A stretch of DNA of 39,478 nt from CAZMOK01 sp964567785 (GCA_964567785.1 CAZMOK010000024.1:1-39478); one strand, 5' to 3'. Numbered from the stretch's first letter, positions 6,032-14,211 are shown. Numbers and translations: made by a program. The notes: generated from the sequence alone by a model not told the origin.

Positions 6032-6286
6032 TCAGTGACTCTTGCTGCCCTTTTCAAAATCATTCCAGGCCTTTTCGATTTCAGATCCGTAAGGATCATA
6101 GATCAGGTCCCTGTTCTTACCGTTATCGTTGTTAACCAGGAATAGCCTGATAATCCTCTGAAGCAGGTTATTCCCGTTCTGAGCACTTTTTCCACGGTCT
6201 TGCGGGCTAACATTTTTTCCGGTATTAAATAGATCTTTCATGACAGCTTCATCCTTTAAATCTTGTAATAAGGCAGGATGATCCAT
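6032..6286 (-). CDS. Hypothetical 84-residue protein
   Basis: No recognised family. It is polar and basic/acidic mixed, with a short hydrophobic stretch LLQRIIRLFLV (about residues 41-51) and a C-terminal IYDPYGSEIEKAWNDFEKG segment. It has no signal peptide. The start at 6286 has no SD. An internal ATG at 6241 (residue 16) is preceded by a GGATGAA stretch and is an alternative. Its support comes from the promoter element copy D upstream, at the same distance as for the three other small genes, which places it in the same regulon. Confidence 0.55.
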   Translation of the reverse strand: MDHPALLQDLKDEAVMKDLFNTGKNVSPQDRGKSAQNGNNLLQRIIRLFLVNNDNGKNRDLIYDPYGSEIEKAWNDFEKGSKSH

Positions 6287-6345
6287 TTGTTGATGTATTA
6301 TTATGACACCTTTTTATATTATAACTTGTTTCTCTCATTTACAAA

Positions 6346-6417
6346 CAAAGCTATTAAGAGATAGAACCGAAACTGTCGCTGAAATTCACTGATATTTTTT
6401 TTAGTGGAATTCAGCTA
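6346..6417 (-). promoter_or_regulatory. Three-box promoter element, copy D
   Basis: The minus-strand -7 box TAGCTTTG (complement of 6346-6353) fits TAnnTTTG exactly. Box 2 is the complement of GTCGCTGA at 6375-6382, and box 3 the complement of TTTAGTGG at 6400-6407. The 21/17/46-nt spacing is kept although the intervening bases differ, which argues for functional constraint rather than a recent duplication. The outer site is TAGTGG-AATT-CAGCTA. It is upstream of the gene at 6032-6286 and divergent from the gene at 6464. Confidence 0.6.
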
Positions 6418-6463
6418 TAATTTCTTAGGCGGGTGAATGTAATATTGTGGCAGAGGATTTATC

Positions 6464-6781
6464 ATGAACTATAAAATAAGATATGTAAAAGATATACAGA
6501 TCGTAAAAGAAGACACCGAACCGGATCTGATGGCCATAAAAGCCAAAGGGGTTGCCGAAATTAAGCGGCTTATTTCCCCGGCCCTGATCCCCAGGGAATA
6601 TGAAGAAGAACCGGCCGATGGCATTTACGAACTGGACTTCAAGCTAGGAGAAACCGATGCGGAATTTACAGATGTCGAGCTTGAAGTTGACGTGGTTTTC
6701 CGCATAAAAAATCTTCCCGACTGGGTTAAAGGGGTTAAGATCAATGCCTCAGAAAACTCTGATATTGAACTGATAAGCTGA
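6464..6781 (+). CDS. Hypothetical 105-residue acidic protein
   Basis: No recognised family. It is a soluble, acidic protein (KEDTEPDL, PREYEEEPADG, TDAEFTDVELEVDVVF) with alternating hydrophobic residues in its second half that suggest a beta-rich fold. It has no signal peptide or membrane segment. An SD-like AGAGGA precedes the ATG by seven bases. It is the first of the plus-strand genes leading to the TPR kinases and lies divergent from the small gene at 6032-6286. Confidence 0.6.
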   Translation: MNYKIRYVKDIQIVKEDTEPDLMAIKAKGVAEIKRLISPALIPREYEEEPADGIYELDFKLGETDAEFTDVELEVDVVFRIKNLPDWVKGVKINASENSDIELIS

Positions 6782-6880
6782 GATCAGGCAGGAAGGCTTG
6801 ATGGTATACTTGCAGAAAGCCAATTAATTATGTAATTTAACATCAAGTAACCAATTAATTAATAACCAAAAATTTGAACC

Positions 6881-7294
6881 ATGGAACTTTATGAGCCAAG
6901 TCAGGGGCTAATATGGGTGTTCTCAAAAAACGGCAATATTTTATATATCCAGTCGACGTATTACGTTTATGTTGGATCTTTACAGTCTGTCGCATGTAAC
7001 CCCCTCCCCATTCAGAACAGAACTGCTAAACTGGAACTTAATGTAAGGGGATCCTATGAGCCCCTCTCTCCGCCTAACCTTGTCAATTCTGCCGTATGGA
7101 TCAAGACGAATGAAAATGTCAGTTTAAGCGACAGCAATGGTACTGATGAAGAAATAAAGAATGATGTGAAAGCACACCTCCAAAACAACAAAACGGAGTT
7201 CAGGGTCATAGCAACCGTGATACATTCGGATGGCAGCGAAGGAGGTGAAGCCGTCAATATTATTTCACAAGACGCCATTATTGAGATTAAATAG
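6881..7294 (+). CDS. Hypothetical 137-residue protein upstream of the first TPR kinase
   Basis: The family is not recognised. The sequence is beta-rich with no signal peptide. Its C-terminus (FRVIATVIHSDGSEGGEAVN, then IISQDAIIEIK) resembles the end of the protein at 9570-9962 (ICAELLAADGGQVSLVTGEA) in pattern. Each of these small proteins directly precedes a TPR sensor kinase, so the pair may have been duplicated with the kinases. The ATG follows an A/T-rich AACCAATTAATTAATAACC leader rather than an SD. A role as a partner of the kinase is speculation from position. Confidence 0.6.
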   Translation: MELYEPSQGLIWVFSKNGNILYIQSTYYVYVGSLQSVACNPLPIQNRTAKLELNVRGSYEPLSPPNLVNSAVWIKTNENVSLSDSNGTDEEIKNDVKAHLQNNKTEFRVIATVIHSDGSEGGEAVNIISQDAIIEIK

Positions 7295-7315
7295 TTCTGT
7301 CCCTTGATAGTATTA

Positions 7316-7329
7316 CAGGTTATAACCTG
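7316..7329. promoter_or_regulatory. 14-bp perfect palindrome before the first TPR kinase
   Basis: CAGGTTATAACCTG lies 18 nt before the kinase ATG and 21 nt after the preceding stop codon. Its dyad symmetry and position suggest an operator or a small RNA hairpin. It has no T-tract, so it is not an intrinsic terminator. Confidence 0.3.
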
Positions 7330-7347
7330 GATTATAATACGGTAATT

Positions 7348-9507
7348 ATGCATAGTTGCCCAACCTTTAGAGTGATGGATGGAGTTGCATATTATTCGAA
7401 ATTGAGTTCACGGATCGCAAGGTCGGTTATTGTGCTGCTCATTATTTATTTAAATGCATGGCAACCTTCCACTGCCAATGCCGAAACTGATGGAATCGAC
7501 AGCTTGTTGAATATTCTTTCCGGTCTGCCCGATGATACGAACAGGGTTAATCTTCTTTTGGAGCTTTCAGAATCATATTACGACAGGAGTGTTCTTGATA
7601 CTGCTCAGCAATATGCCGGAGAAGCCGCTTCCCTCTCCAGGGATATTGGGTACGATCATGGAATAATAGAATCGTTGTACCGGCATGGTTTGATCCTTAA
7701 CCGTTACGGTTATTACAAGGAGGGAATTGATACAGTTAAAAAGATGATCGCAATTAGCGATTCTCTTCAACTGGACAGGGACGTAGCCAAAGGATATTGG
7801 CTGCATAGTGCGATGCAACGGGAACTTGGTGATTATGAAGGGGCTGTTGAAAATTTGCGGTCAAGCCTGGAGATTTATAAAAGATCCGATGATTCGCTCC
7901 GTCTGCTGTCGGTATACAATTCCCTGGGAAATTCTTTTCTGAGGATCTCAGAATTTGACTCTGCTTCGGTATATTATCACTTTGCTATGAAATATTGTGA
8001 GGCGCTTGGTCATGAAACCGGACTCGCATCGGTGCTTAATAATCTTGGCAGGACCATGTCTTCCCTTCCAAAACCTGACTATGAACTGGCAAAAGAATAT
8101 CTTTACAGAAGCCTGTTGATAAATAAAAAGCATAACAGGCTGTACAGTATTGCACTTAACTACAATAATATCGGGAATCTCTATAATTTCATCAATAAAC
8201 TTGATTCAGCATTATATTATTATGGGCTCTGTGTAGAAATAAACCGGGAGATAGGAAATGAACATGGACTGGCCAATAATTATAATAACCTGGGTGAGAT
8301 TTATGAAAAACAGGGGAAATACCGGAAGGCCTTTGATAATTATCTTGCGGCATTGAATTACTATCGCGACCAGGATATGGTTGAGGGTATCAATGTATGC
8401 ATACTCAATATAGCAGATATTTATGTTGAAGAGGGTAAATACACACTCGCACACATATATTATGATTCGGCGATAGATCTGGCACGAGAACATAATATTA
8501 GGCATTTCTACAGCAATGCCCTTAAGAACAAATCAAATGCCTATTATAAGGCCGGGGATTTCAGAAGGGCTTACGACTACCTTGAAAAACGTCATATGTT
8601 CTCCGATAGCATATTCAATGTTGAAACCCGGGCCCGGATGGATGAATTAAAGATCAAATATGAAAAGGAAAAGGACCAGGCCGAGATCCTCAGGCTTGAA
8701 AAGGCGAACCTGGTGAAAGACCTCGATCTCAAAAGGAAAACCAGCCAGAGGAATATTTTCCTTTTTACAGGTATCGGTATAATAGTGCTGATCCTCTTCG
8801 TTTTCCTGTATTTCAGGCAGAAGGCCGCCAAAAACAGGATCATCGCAGAACAACGGATCCGGCAGCTTGAGGAGGAAAAGAAGGTGCTCGCAGCCAAGTC
8901 ACTTGTAGAAGGGCAGGAGGAAGAACGCAAGCGCATTGCCAGGGAGTTGCACGACGGACTCGGGGTCCTCCTGTCCACAGTTAAAATGCAGTTCACTTCG
9001 ATCAAAGATAAAAGCCCTGAAAACAAGCCCATGATCGATAAGGCCACCCGGCTTCTCGAACAGGCTTCGGGTGATGTAAGGAAGATCTCCCATAATATGA
9101 TGCCGGGTCTGCTTACCCGATTCGGGTTGTTCGAGGCTGTTGATGAGCTTTTCGAAAAAGTAGGCGATACGGAAGACATTATGGTGGAAAAGGAGATACC
9201 CGTTGAGGCCGACCGCCTTCCCGAGAACAAGGAGATCATGCTCTACAGGATCCTTCAGGAAATGCTTAACAATACCCTGAAACATGCCGGCGCAAAGAAA
9301 ATAGCGATCAGGATGGAGGTCCTACCCGGTAAATTAAAGATTTTATACGCTGATGATGGCGTGGGATTTAATGTTGAGGAAGCAGAGAACTCCAGGTCCA
9401 TCGGACTGCAGAGCATACGCTCAAGGGTGAACTTTCTCAACGGGAAGCTGAATGTTGAATCCCGGCCTGGAAAAGGAGTCAGGTTTCTGATTACTATACC
9501 CTTATGA
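7348..9507 (+). CDS. TPR-repeat sensor histidine kinase, HisKA_3 type (first of a tandem pair)
   Basis: This is a 719-residue membrane kinase. An N-terminal hydrophobic segment (about 27-45) is followed by roughly 400 residues of tetratricopeptide repeats (e.g. ALNYNNIGNLYNFINKLDSA and LANNYNNLGEIYEKQGKYRK). A charged coiled stretch (about 430-465), one transmembrane helix (about 469-490) and another coiled coil come next. The HisKA_3 dimerisation/phosphoacceptor motif is RKRIARELHDGLG with H535. The HATPase domain has the N box (ILQEMLNNTLKHA), G1 (DDGVGF) and G2 (SIGLQSIRSRV). No receiver domain is attached, so it needs a separate regulator, most likely the NarL-type one at 4395. The TPR part probably lies in the periplasm. 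The kinase half is nearly identical to that of the next kinase, the TPR half much less so. Confidence 0.92.
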   Translation: MHSCPTFRVMDGVAYYSKLSSRIARSVIVLLIIYLNAWQPSTANAETDGIDSLLNILSGLPDDTNRVNLLLELSESYYDRSVLDTAQQYAGEAASLSRDIGYDHGIIESLYRHGLILNRYGYYKEGIDTVKKMIAISDSLQLDRDVAKGYWLHSAMQRELGDYEGAVENLRSSLEIYKRSDDSLRLLSVYNSLGNSFLRISEFDSASVYYHFAMKYCEALGHETGLASVLNNLGRTMSSLPKPDYELAKEYLYRSLLINKKHNRLYSIALNYNNIGNLYNFINKLDSALYYYGLCVEINREIGNEHGLANNYNNLGEIYEKQGKYRKAFDNYLAALNYYRDQDMVEGINVCILNIADIYVEEGKYTLAHIYYDSAIDLAREHNIRHFYSNALKNKSNAYYKAGDFRRAYDYLEKRHMFSDSIFNVETRARMDELKIKYEKEKDQAEILRLEKANLVKDLDLKRKTSQRNIFLFTGIGIIVLILFVFLYFRQKAAKNRIIAEQRIRQLEEEKKVLAAKSLVEGQEEERKRIARELHDGLGVLLSTVKMQFTSIKDKSPENKPMIDKATRLLEQASGDVRKISHNMMPGLLTRFGLFEAVDELFEKVGDTEDIMVEKEIPVEADRLPENKEIMLYRILQEMLNNTLKHAGAKKIAIRMEVLPGKLKILYADDGVGFNVEEAENSRSIGLQSIRSRVNFLNGKLNVESRPGKGVRFLITIPL

Positions 9508-9569
9508 TATTCTTTCAATTTACAAAAACATATATTGAAAAATTAAAAAACCCTTACAAATCAAAAATC

Positions 9570-9962
9570 ATGTCAATCAAAGCAAAAAATTTCAGATCAT
9601 CTGATGATAATCTTGTGTTAAAACTCAGGTGGGATGATGAGGAGAAATGGATAGAAGCCTCTGTTGTTATTAATCTTTCTGAAGGTGAGGGAGTAAAGAA
9701 AAAAACCACATGTGATACTTATCCTTACGGTCATTCTCAATGGAATACCATAAGAAATGAATATGGCCTTAATACCACCGATCACTATGACACTACCATC
9801 ATTAAGGTCCATAAAACATTCAGCGATATAGACTATGACCACTCAGAAGAACTACCTGAAGAAGGACCGCACGAACCGGTTAACGTACCACATACTATCT
9901 GCGCGGAATTACTTGCCGCCGATGGTGGGCAAGTATCCCTTGTGACTGGTGAGGCCCTTTAA
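9570..9962 (+). CDS. Hypothetical protein between the two TPR kinases
   Basis: I place the start at the ATG at 9570 (130 residues, MSIKAKNFRSSDDN). An in-frame ATG at 9504 overlaps the kinase stop codon and would add 22 lysine/phenylalanine-rich residues. It cannot be excluded and would give translational coupling. The family is unrecognised. The protein is soluble and beta-rich, with KLRWDDEEKWIEASVVINLS at the N-terminal end, many polar residues, and an ending reminiscent of the protein at 6881-7294. Its position, one small protein in front of each kinase, suggests an accessory role. Confidence 0.55.
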   Translation: MSIKAKNFRSSDDNLVLKLRWDDEEKWIEASVVINLSEGEGVKKKTTCDTYPYGHSQWNTIRNEYGLNTTDHYDTTIIKVHKTFSDIDYDHSEELPEEGPHEPVNVPHTICAELLAADGGQVSLVTGEAL

Positions 9963-9978
9963 GGAGGGTGCTTTTTTA

Positions 9979-10050
9979 ATGTTGAAGATTTTTCAGGGCT
10001 TACAGCAAGTGAGCCTGATATTCTCTTTCTTAACGATGAGTAAAACTTAA
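9979..10050 (+). CDS. Possible 23-residue leader peptide abutting the second kinase
   Basis: ATG at 9979 opens a frame MLKIFQGLQQVSLIFSFLTM followed by SKT and TAA at 10048-10050. The kinase ATG follows immediately at 10051. An AAGGAGG lies 11 nt before the ATG. This could be a coupled leader peptide, or chance. Only the SD and the exact abutment support it. Confidence 0.25.
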   Translation: MLKIFQGLQQVSLIFSFLTMSKT

Positions 10051-12183
10051 ATGATGGAAAAAATGTTCAGGATTTGCAACGACAAGTCAGGCTGCCCGTT
10101 TCTAACTCTCCTGGTCTATTTTATCATACTTGCTTTCCTTTTTCAGGCCGGTAAATCCTTCAGTCAGCCTGAAACTGTTACAGACAGCCTTGAAAATAAA
10201 CTGGCCAATACAGAAGAGGGCACGATGAAAGCGGAGATTCTGTCCGGTCTTGTCGAAGCTTATATGATCACTGATCCTTCTAAAGCACTGGATTATTCTG
10301 ATCAGCTTCTTGATCTGTCAAATGAGATCGATTATAACGAGGGTATAGTCGATGCCTGTTCTTTTAAGGGAAGGCTTTTCAGGAATGCGTATTCATATGA
10401 TACAGCAATTTTCTACACAGATAAAGCGATTGAGTTGGCCAGCGAAATCGATGATCATGTAAGGATGGGAAGAGATTATTCAGAAAAAGGGCACACGGTC
10501 TTCAGAAAAAGTGGCCCTGCAAAGGGTATAGAATTTTACAGGAAGAGCTACAATGTTTTCAGGGAGATCAACGATTCCACGGGACTGACAACCGCCCTGA
10601 ATGGGATCGGGGTGATGCATATGCGCCTTGCTAATTACGACTCGGCTGTTATTTACCTTCTCGACATGATCAGGATAAGCGAGAAACTGGAAGACGAGGA
10701 AGAAATGGGAAAGGGATATCTTAACCTGGGGATCAGTTATTATGAAACATTCGACTTTGACAACGCAAAAACATTCCTTGAAAAAAGTATAATCATCAAT
10801 GAGAAGCTGGGAAATTCGAGGTATATGAGCATAGCTTACAATAATCTTGGGAACCTCGCATACGACGATGAGGATCTCGAAGGGGCTTTCAGGATATACA
10901 AGAAATCGCTGGAATTAAGTGAAACGACCGGCGATATGATCGGGATGAGCAATGCTTTGGTAAACCTCGGTAATATTGACGAGGAGAAAAACAACTACCG
11001 GAGCGCCTACGAGTATTATAAAAAGGGCAAGGATATAAAGGAAAAGATTGGCGATTTGCATGGGTATATGCTGGCCTATAAGAATATGGGCCTGATCCAT
11101 GAGAGATGGGGTGATTACAGAACGGCACTGGATATCTACGACTCATGCCTTGTGATAAGTGAAAAAATAGATAACATCTATACCACCAGGGAACTGTACT
11201 TCAATATGTTCAAGACCTATGAATTATTAGGGGATTATCGCAATGCCTTTATTTATCAGGGCCTTCATGATGCGGTGGAGGATTCGATATACAACATCAG
11301 GAAAGCAGAGGCGATTGCCGACTTCCGGCTGAAGTATGAAAAGGAGAAAGATCAGGCCCAGATCCTCGCCCTGAAAAATGAAGCCCTGGAAAGGGACCTG
11401 ATGTTGAATAAAAAGACCTTACAGAGTAACATTTTCCTTTTCACGGGACTGGGAGTCATACTTGTTATTCTCTTCGTATTCCTCTACTTCAGGCAGAAGG
11501 CTGTAAAGAACAGGATCATTGCAGAGCAGAAAATCAGGCAGCTTGAGGAAGAAAAGAAGGTCCTTGCCGCCAAAGCCCTTGTGGAAGGTCAGGAAGACGA
11601 AAGAAAACGCATTGCCAGGGAACTGCACGACGGTTTGGGGGTTCTTCTTTCAACAGTTAAGATGCAGTTTATTTCCCTGAAAGACCGGAGTCCCGAAAAC
11701 AGGCCGATGATCGACAGAGCCACCCAGTTGCTCGAACAGGCTTCAGGCGACGTGAGGCAGATATCCCATAATATGATGCCCGGGCTACTTACAAAAATGG
11801 GTTTGTTCGAGGCGGTTGATGAACTTTTCGATAAAGTTGATGATACCGAGGACATAATTGTTGAAAAGGAAATTCCCGTTGATGCCGAACGCCTGCCTGA
11901 GAATAAAGAGATCATGTTGTACCGTATCATCCAGGAAATGCTGAACAACACCCTGAAACATGCTGAAGCAGGTAAGATCATGATCAAAATGGAAGTCCTT
12001 CCCGGTAAATTACATCTTAGTTACAGTGATGATGGCAAGGGTTTTAATGTAGAGGAAGTGCCTGAAAGCAAATCGCTCGGACTGCAGAGTATCAGCTCCA
12101 GGGTTAACTTCCTGAACGGGGAACTTTCCATCGATTCCGAACCGGGTGCAGGCACAGCCTATTCCATTGAGATCCCGGTATAG
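10051..12183 (+). CDS. TPR-repeat sensor histidine kinase, HisKA_3 type (second of a tandem pair)
   Basis: This 710-residue kinase has the same architecture as the one at 7348: an N-terminal hydrophobic segment (about 20-36), TPR repeats (e.g. SIAYNNLGNLAYDDEDLEGA, SNALVNLGNIDEEKNNYRSA), a transmembrane helix (about 460-481), the HisKA_3 motif RKRIARELHDGLG with H526, an N box IIQEMLNNTLKHA, G1 DDGKGF and G2 SLGLQSISSRV. From the transmembrane helix to the C-terminus the two kinases align without gaps and differ at a minority of positions, whereas their TPR regions are clearly diverged. This suggests duplication with new sensing specificity but a retained common output. ATG codons at 10051 and 10054 are equivalent starts. 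The gene ends 14 bp from the convergent esterase gene. Confidence 0.92.
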   Translation: MMEKMFRICNDKSGCPFLTLLVYFIILAFLFQAGKSFSQPETVTDSLENKLANTEEGTMKAEILSGLVEAYMITDPSKALDYSDQLLDLSNEIDYNEGIVDACSFKGRLFRNAYSYDTAIFYTDKAIELASEIDDHVRMGRDYSEKGHTVFRKSGPAKGIEFYRKSYNVFREINDSTGLTTALNGIGVMHMRLANYDSAVIYLLDMIRISEKLEDEEEMGKGYLNLGISYYETFDFDNAKTFLEKSIIINEKLGNSRYMSIAYNNLGNLAYDDEDLEGAFRIYKKSLELSETTGDMIGMSNALVNLGNIDEEKNNYRSAYEYYKKGKDIKEKIGDLHGYMLAYKNMGLIHERWGDYRTALDIYDSCLVISEKIDNIYTTRELYFNMFKTYELLGDYRNAFIYQGLHDAVEDSIYNIRKAEAIADFRLKYEKEKDQAQILALKNEALERDLMLNKKTLQSNIFLFTGLGVILVILFVFLYFRQKAVKNRIIAEQKIRQLEEEKKVLAAKALVEGQEDERKRIARELHDGLGVLLSTVKMQFISLKDRSPENRPMIDRATQLLEQASGDVRQISHNMMPGLLTKMGLFEAVDELFDKVDDTEDIIVEKEIPVDAERLPENKEIMLYRIIQEMLNNTLKHAEAGKIMIKMEVLPGKLHLSYSDDGKGFNVEEVPESKSLGLQSISSRVNFLNGELSIDSEPGAGTAYSIEIPV

Positions 12184-12197
12184 TACAGGGATTTATT

Positions 12198-13295
12198 CTA
12201 ATAGACCAGGACCTTTTCCCTGTATACCTTATTCCCGGAATAGACTTCGAGGATGTACAAACCGCTTTTCAAATGATCCTTTGTGAAAACAATTTCGCTT
12301 GCAGGGCCGTACCGGGTTTCCCTCAAAAGCTTTCCCGATAGATTGTAAAGCTTTAGGATCTTATCGTGCCTGTCACCTTCAGGGAGTTCTACCAGGGAAG
12401 AGCCGGTCACCGGCATCGGTTTGACGGTCAGCTTTCTCTGTTTTAAAGGAAAGGTCCCTATGCCGGTGAAATCATCCAGGGTATACTCCCTGAAAAAATT
12501 CCATATCTCGGCACTTCCGTTTATATCGTAGTTCGTAATACCTATGCTTAAAGTGGCGCCGGGCCAGGTATGTTCACCCCCGTTAATGGTATAAAGCAAT
12601 ACTTCACTTGAGTTATCACAGAGTCCGTATGTGGTCAGCGTAACTGTTGTCTGGTCGGTGGTGTCGGTATCGGGAAGGTCCACTACAACAGAATCAGGGG
12701 AGCAATTGTTATGGTTGGTCCAGTGGTCTATGGTAAACTGCACTCCCGCATATGGGACCACCTGGTCGGCAGTGCCGTGCATCTGCAGTACCGGCACCGG
12801 CCTTGAGGGCTCGCAGGGCGAAAAGACCAGGAGGCCGGTAACTGAAGCTATGGCTGTGATCCTGTCTTCAAGCTGGCAGGCCAGCCTGTAGCTCATGAAC
12901 CCGCCCATCGACATGCCGGTGGCATAGACCCTTGTCAGGTCTATGTCGTAGTTGGCAGCTATGGTATCGATCAGCGCTGACAGGAAACCTACGTCATCCG
13001 TTCCTCCTGAGGAAAAAACGTTCCAGGTGTTGTCAACACCATTTGGATATACCATTACGATCCCGGCGGTGTCGGCAACAAAATCAAAGCCCGAATATAT
13101 TTGCTGCTCAATGGCTGAAGACCCCAGGCCGTGCATGTTTATAACCATGGGGTGAACTTCTCCGGGAACATACGCTTCAGGTACAAAAACACGGTATGTC
13201 CTTTCAATGCCATCGTAGGTAAAACTGTATTCCTGCGCAGGCAACGAGGAGAATATAAAGAGGAGGATGGCAAGTGGGAACAGCGTCTTCTTCAT
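12198..13295 (-). CDS. Secreted PHB-depolymerase/feruloyl-esterase-like hydrolase (CE1/LpqC type) with T9SS tail
   Basis: This is a 365-residue protein with a signal peptide (MKKTLFPLAILLFIFSSLPA) and an alpha/beta-hydrolase domain of the poly(3-hydroxybutyrate) depolymerase/CE1 family. The oxyanion-side motif is NMHGLGSS. The nucleophile S129 is in GMSMGG, the acid is probably D177 in MHGTADQVVPY, and the histidine is H242 in NGGEHTWPG. About 75 C-terminal residues form a T9SS type A sorting domain ending SGLYILEVYSGNKVYREKVL. It is probably exported and anchored or released at the cell surface, acting on an ester bond in plant polymer or polyester; the substrate is undetermined. It stands alone on the minus strand. 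Confidence 0.88.
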   Translation of the reverse strand: MKKTLFPLAILLFIFSSLPAQEYSFTYDGIERTYRVFVPEAYVPGEVHPMVINMHGLGSSAIEQQIYSGFDFVADTAGIVMVYPNGVDNTWNVFSSGGTDDVGFLSALIDTIAANYDIDLTRVYATGMSMGGFMSYRLACQLEDRITAIASVTGLLVFSPCEPSRPVPVLQMHGTADQVVPYAGVQFTIDHWTNHNNCSPDSVVVDLPDTDTTDQTTVTLTTYGLCDNSSEVLLYTINGGEHTWPGATLSIGITNYDINGSAEIWNFFREYTLDDFTGIGTFPLKQRKLTVKPMPVTGSSLVELPEGDRHDKILKLYNLSGKLLRETRYGPASEIVFTKDHLKSGLYILEVYSGNKVYREKVLVY

Positions 13296-13344
13296 TTTTT
13301 ATCAATTAAGGATGAAGAAGTAAAAGTACTAAAAGATGACGGAA

Positions 13345-14139
13345 TCAGTTCTTCAGCAACTTGACACTGGCAACATCATTACCTGATTTGATCCTGACAA
13401 AATAGATGCCTTTGCTCAGGAAGCTCACATCAATAGCTTCCTGTTCAGAAGCTTCTTCGATAGTTAGCACTTCCTGCCCCGTAATGTCGATCATTCTTAT
13501 TTCGGAACCCCCGGGTACAGTTATGTTCACCACTGAATTTGCAGGATTCGGATAAAGGTCCACCTGTTTTTCAAGGCTTAGGCCGGCAATGCCTGTTGAG
13601 GCTTCATTAACTGCCAGCTTGGAAGTGTAGATCTGGTCGCCGCTCGTGCTGTTGTTGCCGTTGGCAGCATTCAGTGCCGTGTAAAAGGTGACTTTGCCTG
13701 CCCCGTCGGCAGGTGCAACCCAGGTGGTTTCCCAGCTATTCGAATCGCCGCTCGGGGTTGTTCCGTCCGAAGTATGGGTCACCCTCTGGTTGTCGCCGGC
13801 TGCATACTGGGTCCTTGTGTCGAGAATAATGAATTCGCCCACACGTGCCTGGTCATCGGATTCGGCTGTGAGCTCAAAACCGAATTTCTGCACATTCTCA
13901 TGGTTTCCGGTTACCGTTATCGTATACTGCATCCCCGGTGTGTAACCTTCTGGCGGGATATCTGAAGTGACCCAGCCTTCCTGGTTTATTACATCACTGC
14001 CTGAATGACAACCCACGCAAGTGTTGCCGCCATCGCCCGGTGAGCCTGTGTAGCCCCCCTGGCTGCCTCCTGAATTGGCATACAGGAGCAAAATTGCAGG
14101 TAAAGAAAGTATGGCTAAAAAGGTGTAGATCTTTTTCAT
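13345..14139 (-). CDS. Choice-of-anchor V domain protein with one CxxCH heme motif and T9SS tail
   Basis: This 264-residue protein has a signal peptide (MKKIYTFLAILSLPAILLLYA). A glycine-rich linker carries a c-type heme attachment motif CVGCH (about residues 41-45). A beta-sandwich similar to choice-of-anchor V/Reeler-type domains covers about 60-180 (YTPGMQYTITVTG, QKFGFELTA). The T9SS type A domain has VDLYPNPANSVVNI and ends GIYFVRIKSGN. Covalent heme attachment on an exported surface protein suggests extracellular redox chemistry. It is divergent from the MbnP/MbnH-like genes, which also handle heme, so the group may be functionally linked. Its promoter is visible at 14180-14211. Confidence 0.8.
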   Translation of the reverse strand: MKKIYTFLAILSLPAILLLYANSGGSQGGYTGSPGDGGNTCVGCHSGSDVINQEGWVTSDIPPEGYTPGMQYTITVTGNHENVQKFGFELTAESDDQARVGEFIILDTRTQYAAGDNQRVTHTSDGTTPSGDSNSWETTWVAPADGAGKVTFYTALNAANGNNSTSGDQIYTSKLAVNEASTGIAGLSLEKQVDLYPNPANSVVNITVPGGSEIRMIDITGQEVLTIEEASEQEAIDVSFLSKGIYFVRIKSGNDVASVKLLKN

Positions 14140-14179
14140 AAGTTTAAATTTTATTTAACTGAAAAAATTTGTCTCTGAA

Positions 14180-14211
14180 CAAATGTAATGTCGATGAGCC
14201 TTAAATCCAAA
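14180..14211 (-). promoter_or_regulatory. Bacteroidota-type promoter of the heme-motif protein gene
   Basis: On the minus strand, TTTG (complement of 14208-14211), 20 nt spacer, TACATTTG (complement of 14180-14187). This is an exact fit to TTTG-N20-TAnnTTTG, about 40 nt before the start codon at 14139. Confidence 0.7.

Noticed and set aside
12183..12198. Read-through or fusion of the second kinase and the esterase
   Set aside because: They are convergent genes on opposite strands with both stop codons intact and 14 bp between them.
12631..13364. Plus-strand reading frames opposite the esterase gene
   Set aside because: They lie wholly antisense to a gene with clear catalytic motifs and lack start signals or family features.
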